Part shown: positions 44,583 to 54,539 of the stretch, in pieces
Position numbering within the stretch: position 1 is the first letter of the stretch
Layout: every line of letters starts with the position of its first letter
The notes under the pieces: generated by a model
The model's database searches: none
What the model was told of the DNA's origin: nothing
What the model saw: only the letters and a program-made list of their open reading frames with translations
Program-made: the position numbers and the translations under genes
Assembly (NCBI RefSeq): GCF_002090055.1
Contig: NZ_BBRH01000018.1
Coordinates: 28,149 to 92,148 of the forward strand
DNA length: 64,000 bases
Reading direction: 5' to 3'
Source of the DNA: Demequina sp. NBRC 110051
GTDB lineage: Bacteria > Actinomycetota > Actinomycetes > Actinomycetales > Demequinaceae

Positions 44583-45359
44583 CTACAACTCCACCCGGAG
44601 GCCGGGGTGAGCCAGGTCGATGGGGCCGTCGTAGGCGCTCGCGGCCTCCGCATGCACGCTGGGGCAATCCGTCCACGGCGGGATGTGGGTGAGGATGAGC
44701 CGGCCGGCACGCGCGCGCTCGGCGACCTGTCCGGCGACGAGGCCCGTGAGGTGCAGACCCTCGGGGGCGTCGTCCGTTGTGAGGAACGACGCCTCGCACA
44801 GCAGCACGTCGGCATCGGCCGCCGCGACCTCGAGCCCGTCGCACTCGTCGGTATCTCCCGAGTACGTCAGGACGGCCGATGCCGTGGCGGGGTCCTCGCT
44901 CGGCCCCTCGATACGGAAGGCGTACGCGGGCACGGGGTGACGGACCGACTCGACCGTCACGCGCATGGGCCCAATGCTGGTGTGGCCCGAGGCCTGCCAG
45001 ACCACGCACGGCAGCGCCTCGGAGTGCCCGTCGGTGCCCTTCAACTGCGCGATGCGACCGGCGGTGCCGAAGGGGCCGTAGACCGTCACGGGCTCGGCGG
45101 GCCCGTCAGGGTGATAGCTGAGGTAGGTGTCCAGGTGCGCGAGGTCCGCGCAGTGGTCGGGGTGCAGGTGGCTGATGAACACGGCGTCGAGGTCACGGGG
45201 ATCGCAGAAGCGCTGCAGCACGCCCAGCGCCCCGGAACCCGCGTCGAGGAGTACGCGCCAGGTGCGGCCCTCGTCGTCGTCGGCCTCGAGGAGGTAGCTG
45301 CTGGACGGTGACGCGGGGCCAGGAACCGAGCCGGAGGATCCGATGACGGTGAGCCTCAT
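44583..45359 (-). CDS. Metallo-beta-lactamase-fold hydrolase (RNase Z-like)
   Basis: A 258-residue MBL protein. The metal motif [10 protein letters not shown] (HxHxDH), the second ligand region [11 protein letters not shown] and a late His in LILTHIPPW are present, and the start [24 protein letters not shown] is typical. It sits between murI and rph, as in many Actinobacteria, where the homologue is described as a cyclic phosphodiesterase or RNase Z-like enzyme. The substrate is not known. It overlaps murI by 4 bases. Confidence 0.88.
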   Translation of the reverse strand: MRLTVIGSSGSVPGPASPSSSYLLEADDDEGRTWRVLLDAGSGALGVLQRFCDPRDLDAVFISHLHPDHCADLAHLDTYLSYHPDGPAEPVTVYGPFGTAGRIAQLKGTDGHSEALPCVVWQASGHTSIGPMRVTVESVRHPVPAYAFRIEGPSEDPATASAVLTYSGDTDECDGLEVAAADADVLLCEASFLTTDDAPEGLHLTGLVAGQVAERARAGRLILTHIPPWTDCPSVHAEAASAYDGPIDLAHPGLRVEL

Positions 45360-46171
45360 GCGCCCACCTTGCCGATCGTCTCGACGCTTGTCACGACGGG
45401 GCCCAGGAAGCGCTGCGCGAGCGCCTCAAACCGCGCGGTCTCGCCCGTCGCGGAGAAACGATGCTCTGGGATGGCGCTCGTGTCGCGGCCCAGTCCGTGG
45501 CGGGTCAGCGAGCGGAACACGTCGATCGCGGTCTCGGTGGCCGAGTCGACAAGCGTGACGTCGGGGCCCATGACGTAGCCGATGGCGCCCTGCAGCATCG
45601 GGTAGTGGGTGCAGCCCAGGATGAGGGTGTCAACGTCGGCGGCCTGCAGTGGTGCGAGGTACTCGCGGGCCACCTCGATGACCTCGGGACCCGAGGTCAC
45701 GCCAGCCTCGACGAGCTCCACGAACCGGGGGCAGGCCTGCGAGAACACCTCGACGCCGGGGGCGGCCGCGAGAGCGTCGTCGTAGGCACCGCTCGTGACG
45801 GTCGCGGTGGTGCCGATGACGCCCACGCGCCCGGACTTGGTCAGGGTGGCGGCGCGGCGCACGGCGGGCACGATGACCTCGACCACGGGCACGCCCCGCT
45901 CGGTCGCGAAGCGCTCGCGCGCGTCGCGCAGTACCGCCGCGGAGGCGGTGTTGCATGCGATGACGAGCATCTTGACGCCCTCGGCGACCAGCGAATCCAT
46001 GATGTCGAGCGCGTGCTGGCGCACGTCCGAGATGGGCAGCGGACCATACGGTCCATACGCGGTGTCTCCCACGTAGTGGATGGACTCGTGCGGAAGCATG
46101 TCCATGATGGCGCGGGCCACCGTCAGGCCTCCCACACCGGAATCGAACACCCCAATGGGCGCGTCAGACAT
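45356..46171 (-). CDS. murI: Glutamate racemase
   Basis: A 271-residue enzyme. [27 protein letters not shown] with the first catalytic Cys and LILGCTHYP with the second are diagnostic. It makes D-glutamate for peptidoglycan. It overlaps both the MBL gene downstream and the DUF2017 gene upstream (8 bases), in a tight operon that starts with clpS. Confidence 0.96.
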   Translation of the reverse strand: MSDAPIGVFDSGVGGLTVARAIMDMLPHESIHYVGDTAYGPYGPLPISDVRQHALDIMDSLVAEGVKMLVIACNTASAAVLRDARERFATERGVPVVEVIVPAVRRAATLTKSGRVGVIGTTATVTSGAYDDALAAAPGVEVFSQACPRFVELVEAGVTSGPEVIEVAREYLAPLQAADVDTLILGCTHYPMLQGAIGYVMGPDVTLVDSATETAIDVFRSLTRHGLGRDTSAIPEHRFSATGETARFEALAQRFLGPVVTSVETIGKVGA

Positions 46172-46820
46172 CCTGCTCCTCTTCTGTCGTGATCAGGCAC
46201 TGCAGCAGCGACTCCTGGAGCCACGTCAGGGCCTGGTACAGCATGCCCAGCCATACGCGCTCGGGGTCCACCCCCAGGTCCTCGTGCGCGTCGGTGCCCA
46301 TCGCGTGGGTCGCGAGGTCGATCTCCTCGTGAAGACGCTCGGCGTCCTCGTCGGTGTCGATACTCAGGCGAGCGGCGAGCACCAGGCGGACGTCCGTCAG
46401 GGCCGATGCCGTGGCCATCGCCTCGTCAAGGCTCACCTCCCACGCCTCGCCGGGTGCGTTCAGCTGCTCCCACATGGTGCGCAGCCGTCCGGCCTTGGTG
46501 GCGCGGAGGTCGCCTTCGGTGAGACGGCGGAATTCGGCGGCGACTTCGTCGTCCTCGCGCGAGGCGCTCGGGAGGAGGCGCCTCAGTGCCGGGTCGGCGG
46601 GCTCGGCGGGGGTGTCGTCGAGGCCCGCGATGGAGCGGAAGAGAGCGTCGGCCTCGCCGCGCGGCTGGCCCGCGTCGCCCGCGTCCTCGCGCCCGGGCGA
46701 GCCGAAGGCGTCCGCGCCCAGCAACTCCCCCACATCGGCCACGATCCGGGCGATGACGGTGCTCTCCTCGTCGTCCAGATACGCGACTGCCGCGCCCTCG
46801 GTGACGCTGAAGCCCCTCAT
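46164..46820 (-). CDS. DUF2017 family protein
   Basis: A 218-residue acidic soluble protein. The DUF2017 layout is recognisable: [26 protein letters not shown] at the start and [20 protein letters not shown] at the end. It is encoded directly after clpS with a 4-base overlap (start 46820), a very conserved actinobacterial arrangement, which suggests a link to the Clp protease. The biochemical role is unknown. Confidence 0.88.
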   Translation of the reverse strand: MRGFSVTEGAAVAYLDDEESTVIARIVADVGELLGADAFGSPGREDAGDAGQPRGEADALFRSIAGLDDTPAEPADPALRRLLPSASREDDEVAAEFRRLTEGDLRATKAGRLRTMWEQLNAPGEAWEVSLDEAMATASALTDVRLVLAARLSIDTDEDAERLHEEIDLATHAMGTDAHEDLGVDPERVWLGMLYQALTWLQESLLQCLITTEEEQDV

Positions 46821-47104
46821 GCGCCGCTCCGCTGAAGCGTGGCCCACAGTCCGTAGCCGTGCATGGCCTGCACGTCGACCTCCATGCGCTCGCGCCCGCC
46901 GGTGCTGACCACGGCGCGGCCGCGTTCGTGGACCTCGCGCATGCGCGCCTCGGCCTCCTCGCGCGTGAACTGGAAGTACGTCTGGAAGACGTGGGTGACG
47001 TAGCTCATGAGGTTGACCGGGTCGTTCCAGACGATGGTGACCCAGGGATCGTCGAGGCGCGTCGCGACGGCGCCCTCGCGTTCGATCTGCTCCTCGGTGC
47101 TCAC
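46817..47104 (-). CDS. clpS: ATP-dependent Clp protease adaptor ClpS
   Basis: A 95-residue adaptor. WVTIVWNDPVNLMSYVTHVFQTYF and REVHERGRAVVSTGGRERME contain the N-degron pocket and the ClpC/ClpA-binding surface. It delivers N-end-rule substrates to the Clp protease. It is first in the clpS-DUF2017-murI-MBL run. Confidence 0.95.
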   Translation of the reverse strand: MSTEEQIEREGAVATRLDDPWVTIVWNDPVNLMSYVTHVFQTYFQFTREEAEARMREVHERGRAVVSTGGRERMEVDVQAMHGYGLWATLQRSGA

Positions 47105-47149
47105 GGCTCTAAGCCTAGGCGCGCGAGGCGCCCGGGGGCGGGAGGCAGG

Positions 47150-47431
47150 TCAGTCGTCGCCGTCCTCGGGGCCAAAGCGACCGTCGATGATCTCCTTGCA
47201 CGCCGGGCACACCGGGAAGCGCTTGGGGTCGCGCCCCGGTACCCACACCTTGCCGCACAGGGCGATCACGGGCTCGCCGGACATGGCGGACTCCATGATC
47301 TTCTCCTTGCGCACGTAGTGCGCGAAGCGCTCGGCGTCGCCGGGCTCGATGAGCTCCTTCTGCTCGACGCGCTCGATGGTGGCGGTGCCGCCCTGCGGCT
47401 GCTGGGTCTCGGGTGCACTCGGCTCGCTCAT
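47150..47431 (-). CDS. DUF3039 domain protein
   Basis: A 93-residue actinobacteria-specific protein. ERFAHYVRKEKIMESAMSG and VIALCGKVWVPGRDPKRFPVCPACKEI contain three Cys that look like a small zinc-ribbon-like site. The start at 47431 (MSEPSAPETQQP) is chosen, although the frame is open further upstream. The function is unknown; the family is near-universal in Actinobacteria and usually close to clpS or a helicase gene. Confidence 0.88.
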   Translation of the reverse strand: MSEPSAPETQQPQGGTATIERVEQKELIEPGDAERFAHYVRKEKIMESAMSGEPVIALCGKVWVPGRDPKRFPVCPACKEIIDGRFGPEDGDD

Positions 47432-47472
47432 GCGGCCCAGTCTACGACCCGCAGTCCACGCGCGATCAGCGA

Positions 47473-49110
47473 CTAGCTCACGCGCGCGATGAGGCTGCCC
47501 GCACGCTGGTCGTACAGGAGCCCTGCGAGCCTGACACCACCGACACCAAACGCCGCGCCGAGCGCCAGGCCGCTCACGAGCGCCACCCACCCCCAGCCAG
47601 CGTGCACCGTCAGGGCGAGCACCAGCGGCACGGTGACGAAGGGCAGCACCAGCATGGTCGCGAGCGAGGACAAGAGCTGGGCACCCAGGGAGGCTCCGAG
47701 CGAGCCGACCTCGGCACCGAAGGGGTTCTCCCCCGGTGCGGGAGCGCGATACGGCAGCAGCACCGACGTCACCGAGGCGACGCCGAGCGTCGCCCCCAGC
47801 GTTCCGAGCGTCGCCCCCACCAGTCCTGGCGCCGCATACCAACGACCCGTCCAGGCCAGGATGCCCACGGCGGCGAGCACGGTCGCGGGCACCGCCCAGA
47901 CCAGCACGGCCTGGGCCCGGCCGGCCATGACCTGACCACCGCGCGAACCGGACACGATGTCGAGCCACAGCGCCGTGTGGTCGTACGCGACGTCGTTGTG
48001 CCGCCCCCAGCCGATGGACGCGGCGAGCATCACCGGCGCGACGAACGCCCACCGCGTATCGAGCCCCAAGACCGGCATCGCGATCGCGAAGAAGATCACC
48101 GGCAGCGCCACCACTCCGGAAGCCGCGACCAGGTAGCGCGCATCCGTCCCCCACGAGACGAGCATGCGGGCGCGCACGGCGCGAGTGGGTTCGTCGGTCC
48201 GCCACAGGCGGGCCAGCCGCGACCGGCGGGACGGACCGGACGCCGCACCCCAGGGGAGGTCGCGCGCGGAGGCGAGGATCGCATCGGCCCTGCGCCTGCG
48301 CCCGCCGCCCCGATGAACGGGGTTGACGAGCGCATGCGAGATCGAGTCGCGCCATGCCAAAGCGAGCACCACCACAGCCCCGGCCATGAGCGCGAGCCGC
48401 CACGCGACGGACCACCAGCGGCCGTAGGTAGCGGACTCGGCGGCGACCATGCCGGCGCCGACGGGCGTGCGGCCCAGCCATTCCATGAGCGTCTGCGCCT
48501 CGTACTGCAGCGCCGAATCGATGCCGTCCCTCAGCGCGATCCACACCACCGAGCCCAACACCACAAGCGCGAGGCCCACGGCCAGGAGCAGCACGCCGCG
48601 GGTGCGCCGGTCGTTCACGGCACGCGCGGACCACGCGACGGCCACGCGTGCTCCCAACACCATGACCGCGACGGTCAGCCCCGCGCCCACGAGCGCCACC
48701 GCGAGCACCCCCCATCCCGAGTCGCGCCAACTCAGCGTCAGCACCACGAACGCGCCCGCGAAGAACAGCGCGGGCACCGTGAGGAACGCCGCCAAGGTCA
48801 GCCCGCCGGCGATCTGACGCGCGGAGACGCCGAACGTCGCGAACCGCCCGGGGTCCAGCGTGTCCTCGAGTCCGGTGACGAGCAGGGGCACGGTGATCCA
48901 GCCGGCGATGCAGATGGCGGCAACCACGAGGAGGATGTCGGCGCGCACATCTGCGGATTCATCAGACAGCTGCACGCTCGCCCACAACACGGCCGGCACC
49001 AGCGACAACGACCACACGGCGCCACCAATGAGCAGCAGTGCCCGCCACCACTCGCGCGCCAACTGGTGGCGCACGGTCGTGTACTTGAGCCTTAGGACTG
49101 TCGCAACCAC
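47473..49110 (-). CDS. ABC-2-type exporter membrane protein
   Basis: A 545-residue, very hydrophobic protein with roughly 12-14 predicted helices in two halves, separated by a basic loop (HRGGGRRRRADAIL). The start is taken as GTG 49110, overlapping the ATPase gene by 19 bases; later starts are possible. Together with the preceding ATPase it forms an exporter of unknown substrate. Arg/Trp-rich loops (RLKYTTVRHQLAREWWRAL) begin the protein. No signal peptide is present. Confidence 0.8.
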   Translation of the reverse strand: MVATVLRLKYTTVRHQLAREWWRALLLIGGAVWSLSLVPAVLWASVQLSDESADVRADILLVVAAICIAGWITVPLLVTGLEDTLDPGRFATFGVSARQIAGGLTLAAFLTVPALFFAGAFVVLTLSWRDSGWGVLAVALVGAGLTVAVMVLGARVAVAWSARAVNDRRTRGVLLLAVGLALVVLGSVVWIALRDGIDSALQYEAQTLMEWLGRTPVGAGMVAAESATYGRWWSVAWRLALMAGAVVVLALAWRDSISHALVNPVHRGGGRRRRADAILASARDLPWGAASGPSRRSRLARLWRTDEPTRAVRARMLVSWGTDARYLVAASGVVALPVIFFAIAMPVLGLDTRWAFVAPVMLAASIGWGRHNDVAYDHTALWLDIVSGSRGGQVMAGRAQAVLVWAVPATVLAAVGILAWTGRWYAAPGLVGATLGTLGATLGVASVTSVLLPYRAPAPGENPFGAEVGSLGASLGAQLLSSLATMLVLPFVTVPLVLALTVHAGWGWVALVSGLALGAAFGVGGVRLAGLLYDQRAGSLIARVS

Positions 49111-49868
49111 GCCAGGTCCCGCTGGTCGGCGATATCGCCCACGAGCCCCACGAACCGCGCCTCGAGGTCCTCGCCCGCGCGTACTTCGTCGAGCGTGCCG
49201 GCGGCGAGAACGTGGCCGTGCCCCACCACGGCGACGTGGTCGCACAGCCGCTCCACGAGCGCCATCACGTGGCTCGACATCACCACGGTGCCGCCGCTCG
49301 CGACGAACTCCTGCAGGATGCGCCGGATCGCGCCGGCGGAGACCGGATCGACGGCCTCGAACGGCTCGTCGAGCACCAGCACGCGAGGGGCGTGGACGAG
49401 CGCGCACGCGAGGCCGATCTTCTTGGTCATGCCCGCGCTGTAGTCCGTCACCAGCGTGGATCCCGCCGAGTCGAGGTCGAGCGCCGCCAGCAGATCGTCG
49501 CGCCGCTCGCGCACGGTGTCCTTGGGCAGGCCGCGCATGAGTCCCGCGTACGAGATCAGCTCGCCGCCGGTGAGGCGGTCAAAGCTGTGCAGGCCGTCGG
49601 GCAGCACACCCACCATGGCCTTGGCGCGCGCGGGCTCGCGCCACATGTCCACGCCGTGGATGAGGGCCTGCCCCGAGTCGGGCTTCAGCAGTCCTGTCGC
49701 CATCGACAGCGTGGTGGTCTTGCCCGCGCCGTTGGGCCCCACGACCCCGTAGAACGAGTGCGTCGGGATGTCCAGGTCGATGCGGTCGACCGCGAGTGTG
49801 GCCCCGAACCGCTTGGTCAGCGCGCGCAGGGACATCGCCTGCGTACGCCCCTCCCCCAGCTGCGTCAT
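49092..49868 (-). CDS. ABC transporter ATP-binding protein (exporter)
   Basis: A 258-residue ATPase: GPNGAGKTT, a signature with YSAGMTKKIGLACAL (S-A-G-M, typical of actinobacterial ABC-2 partners), VLVLDEPFEAVDPVSA and H-loop SSHVMALVERL. It energises the membrane subunit encoded immediately downstream. No regulator is adjacent, so the exported compound cannot be guessed. Confidence 0.88.
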   Translation of the reverse strand: MTQLGEGRTQAMSLRALTKRFGATLAVDRIDLDIPTHSFYGVVGPNGAGKTTTLSMATGLLKPDSGQALIHGVDMWREPARAKAMVGVLPDGLHSFDRLTGGELISYAGLMRGLPKDTVRERRDDLLAALDLDSAGSTLVTDYSAGMTKKIGLACALVHAPRVLVLDEPFEAVDPVSAGAIRRILQEFVASGGTVVMSSHVMALVERLCDHVAVVGHGHVLAAGTLDEVRAGEDLEARFVGLVGDIADQRDLAWLRQS

Positions 49869-49943
49869 GGCGCCAGCCTAAACCCGCGGATCGGCCGTGT
49901 TTGCAGGGCCGATGCGACACCTGGGGTCCGTACGCCGCTCACC

Positions 49944-50909
49944 CTACGAGCCGGCGGCGATGAGGTAGGTGGTGTACGCGAGCCACATTGCCAGGAAGAC
50001 GCCGCCCTCGATGCGGTTGATGCGGCCGTCGCGCTTCCAGTGATAGCCGAGCGCGACGAGCATCACGGTCAACAGCATGAGGAAGGGCAGGTCGCGGTGG
50101 AGCAGCTCGGTGCTGACGCTCGCGGGGTGGATGAGTCCTGCAATGCCCACCACACCCAGGGTGTTGAACAGGTTGGAGCCGATCACGTTGCCCAGCGCCA
50201 GGTCGTTCTCGCCCTTGCGCGCGGCGGCGATCGAGGAGGCGAGCTCGGGCGCGCTCGTGCCGATCGCCACGACCGTGAGGCCGATGACCAGGTCGGACCA
50301 GCCGAGCGCCTCGGCGATCTCTACCGCGCCCCAGACCAGGAGGCGGGAGCTCAGCACCAGGATGACGAGGCCGACGATGAGCCAGATCCAGGCGGCCTTC
50401 TTCGACAGCGGGTGGTCGTGGGCGTGGTGGTCGACGTCGACCTCGAGCTGGTCGCCCTGCTGGCCGCGCGCCTGCATGATCTGCCAGGTGAGCAGGACGA
50501 CGAGCATCAGCACCATCGCGCCCGCGTCGCCCGTGGAGAGTTCGCCGTCGCTCATGAGCAGCCACGCGGCGACCGTGACGACGATGAGGAGCGGAAGTTC
50601 GTTGCGCAGCACGCCGCGCTTCACGACGATGGGCAGCATGATCGCCGTGACGGCGAGGATCAGGCCGATGTTCGCGATGTTCGAGCCGAAGGCGTTACCG
50701 AGCGCGATCTCGGGCGAGCCGTCGACCGCGGCGAAGGCAGAGACCACCATTTCCGGCATGGACGTGCCGAAGCCGATGACCACCATGCCGATGAGTAGCG
50801 GCGCCATGCCGAGGTAACGGGCGACCGTCGAGGCGCCCAGCACAAAGCAGTCGGCGCTCCACGCGAGCACGATGAGTCCGACGACAGTTGCGACGATGGG
50901 GACGAGCAT
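49944..50909 (-). CDS. Calcium/sodium antiporter (CaCA family, YrbG-like)
   Basis: A 321-residue membrane protein with ten helices in two inverted halves. The duplicated alpha-repeats are clear: GFGTSMPEMVVSAFAAVDG with GNAFGSNIANIGLILA in half one, and AIGTSAPELASSIAAARKG with GNVIGSNLFNTLGVVG in half two. A His/Asp-rich cytosolic loop (DVDHHAHDHPLSKK) joins them. It exchanges Ca2+ for Na+ or H+. It is divergent from the desaturase gene. Confidence 0.92.
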   Translation of the reverse strand: MLVPIVATVVGLIVLAWSADCFVLGASTVARYLGMAPLLIGMVVIGFGTSMPEMVVSAFAAVDGSPEIALGNAFGSNIANIGLILAVTAIMLPIVVKRGVLRNELPLLIVVTVAAWLLMSDGELSTGDAGAMVLMLVVLLTWQIMQARGQQGDQLEVDVDHHAHDHPLSKKAAWIWLIVGLVILVLSSRLLVWGAVEIAEALGWSDLVIGLTVVAIGTSAPELASSIAAARKGENDLALGNVIGSNLFNTLGVVGIAGLIHPASVSTELLHRDLPFLMLLTVMLVALGYHWKRDGRINRIEGGVFLAMWLAYTTYLIAAGS

Positions 50910-50958
50910 GGCCAGAGCCTAACCGTGAGATATCCCTCGCAAGGGTGGTGACATCTAA

Positions 50959-50974
50959 CCTACGGTCGCGTAGG
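50959..50974. promoter_or_regulatory. Palindrome upstream of the desaturase gene
   Basis: CCTACG-GTCG-CGTAGG is a perfect 6-bp-arm palindrome about 80 bases before the desaturase start. Similar CCTACG...CGTAGG sites are known to me in front of actinobacterial fatty-acid desaturase genes as TetR-type operators, so regulation by membrane-lipid status is plausible. Confidence 0.6.
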
Positions 50975-51055
50975 GTTGCCCGAAACGTCCGACGGACGTG
51001 CGGCACAGACCTTTCCTTGCCGCGCGAGCCGCCGCCCGCTAGCAAAGGACCGCTC

Positions 51056-52123
51056 ATTTCTTCCTCCCCCGCATCCCGGTCCCATGTCAATTCCTTCACC
51101 GTGTCCTTCACGGAGGTCGCGCGCACGGTCCGCGACACGGGGCTGCTGCGCCGCTCGTACCACTTCTACGGCTGGTTCGGTGGGGCGCTCGTCCTCGCCT
51201 TTGCCGGCGTCGTGACGGGTTTTGTGTTGCTGGGCGACTCCTGGTTCCAGCTCCTCATCGCCGCGGCCCTTGGTGTGGTGTTCACGCAGGTCGCGTTCCT
51301 GGGCCACGAGGCCTCGCACCGCACGGTGTTCACCTCCGGCCCGGCCAATGACCGCCTGGGCCGGGTGTTGTCCGCGCTTGTGGTGGGCATCAGCCACCAG
51401 TGGTGGATGACCAAGCATTCGCGCCACCACGGCAACCCGAACAAGCGCGGCTCCGACCCCGACATCGAGCCCGACACCATCACCTTTGTCGAGGAGGACG
51501 CGGCGAAGACGCGCGGCGTCATCCGTTGGGTCAACCAGCGCCAGGGCTGGCTGTTCTTCCCGCTGCTGACCCTCGAGGGCCTCAACCTTCACTACCGCTC
51601 CGTGGCCTCGCTCGTCACCCAGGGCACGCGCAAGCAGCGCTGGACCGAGCTGCCCATGATCGCCCTGCACTTTGGGCTCTACCTGGTGCCGGTGTTCCTG
51701 TTCTTGCCGCTAGGGCTCGCGTTCGCGTTCATCGGCGTGCAGATGGCGGTGTTCGGTGTGTACATGGGAGCCTCGTTCGCCCCCAACCACAAGGGCATGA
51801 TGATCGTGCCGGCCGACATGAAGATGGACTTCTTCTCCAAGCAGGTGCTGACGAGCCGCAACATCCGCGGCGGCTGGGCGATGTCGATCCTCATGGGTGG
51901 ACTCAACTATCAGATTGAGCACCACCTGTTCCCCAATATGGCCCGCCCGCACCTCGCGAAGGCTCGCGAGATTGTGCGCGAGTACTGCGAGGCGCAAGAC
52001 GTGCCGTACACCGAGACGTCGCTGATCGAGTCCTACGGGATCGTCATCGAGTACCTCAACCGCGTGGGACTCGCGGCGCGCGACCCGTTCGACTGCCCCG
52101 AGCGCATGGCGATGGGGCGCTGA
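51056..52123 (+). CDS. Fatty acid desaturase (membrane, acyl-CoA/linoleoyl-CoA type)
   Basis: A 355-residue membrane di-iron enzyme with the three histidine boxes HEASHR, HSRHH and QIEHHLF, plus two paired hydrophobic hairpins. It introduces double bonds into acyl chains and tunes membrane fluidity. No ATG fits: the best-supported start is ATT at 51056, six bases after AAAGGA, which gives the N-terminus SSSPASRSHVNSF before the conserved TGLLRRSYHFYGW. GTG 51101 is the alternative but has no Shine-Dalgarno. The frame is open back to 50888, through the promoter palindrome. Confidence 0.88.
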   Translation: MSSSPASRSHVNSFTVSFTEVARTVRDTGLLRRSYHFYGWFGGALVLAFAGVVTGFVLLGDSWFQLLIAAALGVVFTQVAFLGHEASHRTVFTSGPANDRLGRVLSALVVGISHQWWMTKHSRHHGNPNKRGSDPDIEPDTITFVEEDAAKTRGVIRWVNQRQGWLFFPLLTLEGLNLHYRSVASLVTQGTRKQRWTELPMIALHFGLYLVPVFLFLPLGLAFAFIGVQMAVFGVYMGASFAPNHKGMMIVPADMKMDFFSKQVLTSRNIRGGWAMSILMGGLNYQIEHHLFPNMARPHLAKAREIVREYCEAQDVPYTETSLIESYGIVIEYLNRVGLAARDPFDCPERMAMGR

Positions 52124-52175
52124 CCCCACCCCCGCCTCGTGGCGGAGAACGGGCCACCAGGAGCACTCGGCACCC

Positions 52176-52210
52176 GCGCACCGCGCACCGCGCACCGCGC
52201 ACCGCGCACC
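52176..52210. repeat. Heptanucleotide tandem repeat (GCGCACC)5
   Basis: Five perfect tandem copies of GCGCACC lie between the desaturase stop and the large terminator; a sixth, degenerate unit (ACGCAAC) follows. It is non-coding. Confidence 0.9.
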
Positions 52211-52216
52211 ACGCAA

Positions 52217-52267
52217 CAGGGCCCGGCGGCCCCACCCCCACGTGAGGGGCGGGACCGCCGGGCCCTG
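52217..52267. terminator. Bidirectional terminator between desaturase and araA
   Basis: CAGGGCCCGGCGG (52217-52229) pairs with CCGCCGGGCCCTG (52255-52267), with a GC-rich inner region that can extend the stem. It lies between convergent genes. Confidence 0.88.
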
Positions 52268-52296
52268 AGTGCGTCTGAGCCCGAGGGCCTCTGCCC

Positions 52297-53820
52297 TTAG
52301 AGGCTCTGCGCCAGGCGGTAGTACGCGGCGTTGGCGCGCATCTCGGCCGCGAAGCCCGTCAGCGTGGTGTCCTCGTCGATCACGAGCAGCTCCACCTCGC
52401 TCATGGTCGCGAAGTCGCGGAACACCTCGACGCCGATCTGGTTCGACATCACCGTGTGGTGCGCGGCACCGGCCTGGATCCACGCCGTGGTCGAGGTCGT
52501 GAAGTCCGGGGCGGGCTTCCACACCGCGTGGCCCACGGGCAGCTTGGGCATGGGCGCCGGGAGCTCGACGTTCTCGACCACGTTGGCGACCAGGCGGAAG
52601 CGCTCGCGCATGTCCGACATGGCGACGACCACGGCGGGGCCGGCGTCGGCGGTGAAGACCAGGCGGACCGGGTCCTCCTTGCCGCCGATGCCCAGCTCGG
52701 CGATCGTGAGGCGCGCCTTCTTGGACGACAGGGCCGGGTTCACCTCGAGCATGTGCGCGCCGAGGATCAGCTCGTTGCCGGGCTCCAGGTGGTACGTGTA
52801 GTCCTCCATGAGCGAGGCGCCGCCGGGAAGGCCAGCACCCATGACGGCGGCCGCGCGGACCAGGACGGCGGTCTTCCAGTCGCCCTCGGCGCCAAAGCCG
52901 TAGCCGTCAGCCATCAGGCGCTGCACGGCGAGTCCGGGCAGCTGGCGCAGGTCGCCCAGGTCCTCGAACGAGTCGGTGAAGGCCGTGAAGCCGCCCTCCT
53001 CGAGGAACGAGCGCAGGCCCAGCTCCACCGCGGCGCCGTAGCGCAGCGACTCGGCGCGCTCGGCGCCGGGCAGGAGCTCCGCGTCGACGTCGTACTCCTC
53101 GACGTACTCGGCGACCAGGGCGTCGATGTCGGCGTCGGTCTGAGCGTGGACGCGCTCGGCGAGCTCGTTGACCGACCAGGTGTTGATCTGGACGCCCATC
53201 TTGATCTCGGCCTCGGTCTTGTCACCCTCGGTGACGGCGACGAAGCGCATGTTGTCGCCAAAGCGGGCGACGCGCATGTTCTGCGTAGCGTGGCGGCCGG
53301 CGGCGGCGCGCACCCAGGTGCCGACGCGCTCCTGCGTCGCGGCGTGGCTGGCGTGGCCCGAGACGGTGGTGCGCGGGATCGCCATGCGGGTCTCGATGTA
53401 GCCGAACTCGCGGTCGCCGTGCGCGGCCTGGTTGAGGTTCATGAAGTCGAAGTCGATCTCGCCCCAGGGCAGGTCCACGTTCGCCTGCGTGTGCAGGTGC
53501 AGCAGCGGCTTGCTCAGCACGTTGAGGCCCGTGATCCACATCTTGGCGGGGCTGAAGGTGTGCATCCAGGCGATGACGCCGATGACCTTGTCGTTGGCGT
53601 TCGCCTCGAGCATCGCGGCGCGGATGCCGTCGCGCGACTTCACGACGGGCTTCCACACGATACGCGCGGGCACCGCGTCGGCGCCGTCAAGCAGCGCGGC
53701 GACCTGCTGCGACTGCTCGGCGACCTGCTTGAGGGTCTCCTCGCCGTACAGGTCCTGGGACCCGGTGAGGAACCAGACCTCGTAGTCGGCGAGGTTGGGA
53801 ACGATGGAACGGGTGCTCAC
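52297..53820 (-). CDS. araA: L-arabinose isomerase
   Basis: A 507-residue protein, the normal length. It opens [18 protein letters not shown]; the Mn2+/catalytic residues are recognisable in [10 protein letters not shown] (Glu), [10 protein letters not shown] (Glu), GAHMLEVNP (His) and GAAHHTV (His). It converts L-arabinose to L-ribulose. It starts at GTG 53820, overlapping araD by 4 bases (GTGA). The kinase gene araB is not in the window. Confidence 0.96.
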   Translation of the reverse strand: MSTRSIVPNLADYEVWFLTGSQDLYGEETLKQVAEQSQQVAALLDGADAVPARIVWKPVVKSRDGIRAAMLEANANDKVIGVIAWMHTFSPAKMWITGLNVLSKPLLHLHTQANVDLPWGEIDFDFMNLNQAAHGDREFGYIETRMAIPRTTVSGHASHAATQERVGTWVRAAAGRHATQNMRVARFGDNMRFVAVTEGDKTEAEIKMGVQINTWSVNELAERVHAQTDADIDALVAEYVEEYDVDAELLPGAERAESLRYGAAVELGLRSFLEEGGFTAFTDSFEDLGDLRQLPGLAVQRLMADGYGFGAEGDWKTAVLVRAAAVMGAGLPGGASLMEDYTYHLEPGNELILGAHMLEVNPALSSKKARLTIAELGIGGKEDPVRLVFTADAGPAVVVAMSDMRERFRLVANVVENVELPAPMPKLPVGHAVWKPAPDFTTSTTAWIQAGAAHHTVMSNQIGVEVFRDFATMSEVELLVIDEDTTLTGFAAEMRANAAYYRLAQSL

Positions 53821-54539
53821 TTGCTGTCTCCTTCTCCGGCACCGGCGCCGGGCTGTCCGTAGACGTTCTGGTAGCGATCGAACAGGGCGTCGATCTTGTC
53901 CTGCGGAATGTCGATGAGGGGGCCGCCCTGGAGGGCGATGTGGGTGGTGCGGGCGACGTCTTCGCACATGACGGCCGCCTTGACGGCGTCCTTCGCGTCC
54001 TTGCCGATGGTGAAGACGCCGTGGTTCTGCATGAGGACGGCGCGCGAGCGGTGACCGTCGAGCGTCGCCACGATTCCGCGGCCGATGCTGTCGTCACCGA
54101 TGATCGCGAACGGACCCACGGGGATGGGGCCGCCAAACTCGTCGGCCATGCCGGTGATGTGGCACGGGATCTCCTGGCCGCGCGCGGCCCAGGCGGTCGC
54201 GTAGGTCGAGTGGGTGTGCACCACACCGCCCACGTGCTCCATGTTGCGGTAGACGTAAGCGTGCGCGGCGGTGTCCGAGGAGGGCGAGCGGTCGGAGCCG
54301 GGCGTGCCGGGGACGACCTCGCCGTCGAGCGTGCACAGGATCATGTTGTCCGCGGCGAGCTCGTCGTAGCTCACGCCCGAGGGCTTGATGACGAACAGGT
54401 CCTCGCCGGGCACACGGCCCGAGACGTTGCCGCCGGTCCACACGACCAGCTCGTAGCGGGTGAGCTCGCCGTGCAGCCGCGCGACGTCCTCCCGAATCTT
54501 GTCGATGGTCTCTTGGACCGCGGTGCTGAACTGGCTCAC
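53817..54539 (-). CDS. araD: L-ribulose-5-phosphate 4-epimerase
   Basis: A 240-residue class II aldolase-fold enzyme. The zinc ligands are in [14 protein letters not shown] and [29 protein letters not shown] is the phosphate-binding start. It converts L-ribulose-5-phosphate to D-xylulose-5-phosphate. GTG 54539 is preceded by GAGAGG. It heads the araD-araA unit. Upstream lie a small hairpin (54631-54650) and an operator-like palindrome at 54667-54678. Confidence 0.95.
   Translation of the reverse strand: MSQFSTAVQETIDKIREDVARLHGELTRYELVVWTGGNVSGRVPGEDLFVIKPSGVSYDELAADNMILCTLDGEVVPGTPGSDRSPSSDTAAHAYVYRNMEHVGGVVHTHSTYATAWAARGQEIPCHITGMADEFGGPIPVGPFAIIGDDSIGRGIVATLDGHRSRAVLMQNHGVFTIGKDAKDAVKAAVMCEDVARTTHIALQGGPLIDIPQDKIDALFDRYQNVYGQPGAGAGEGDSK

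Noticed and set aside
47413..49095. Open frame antisense to the ABC-2 membrane protein
   Set aside because: Arg/His/Pro-rich with no hydrophobic or domain pattern; the minus-strand frame is a convincing membrane protein.
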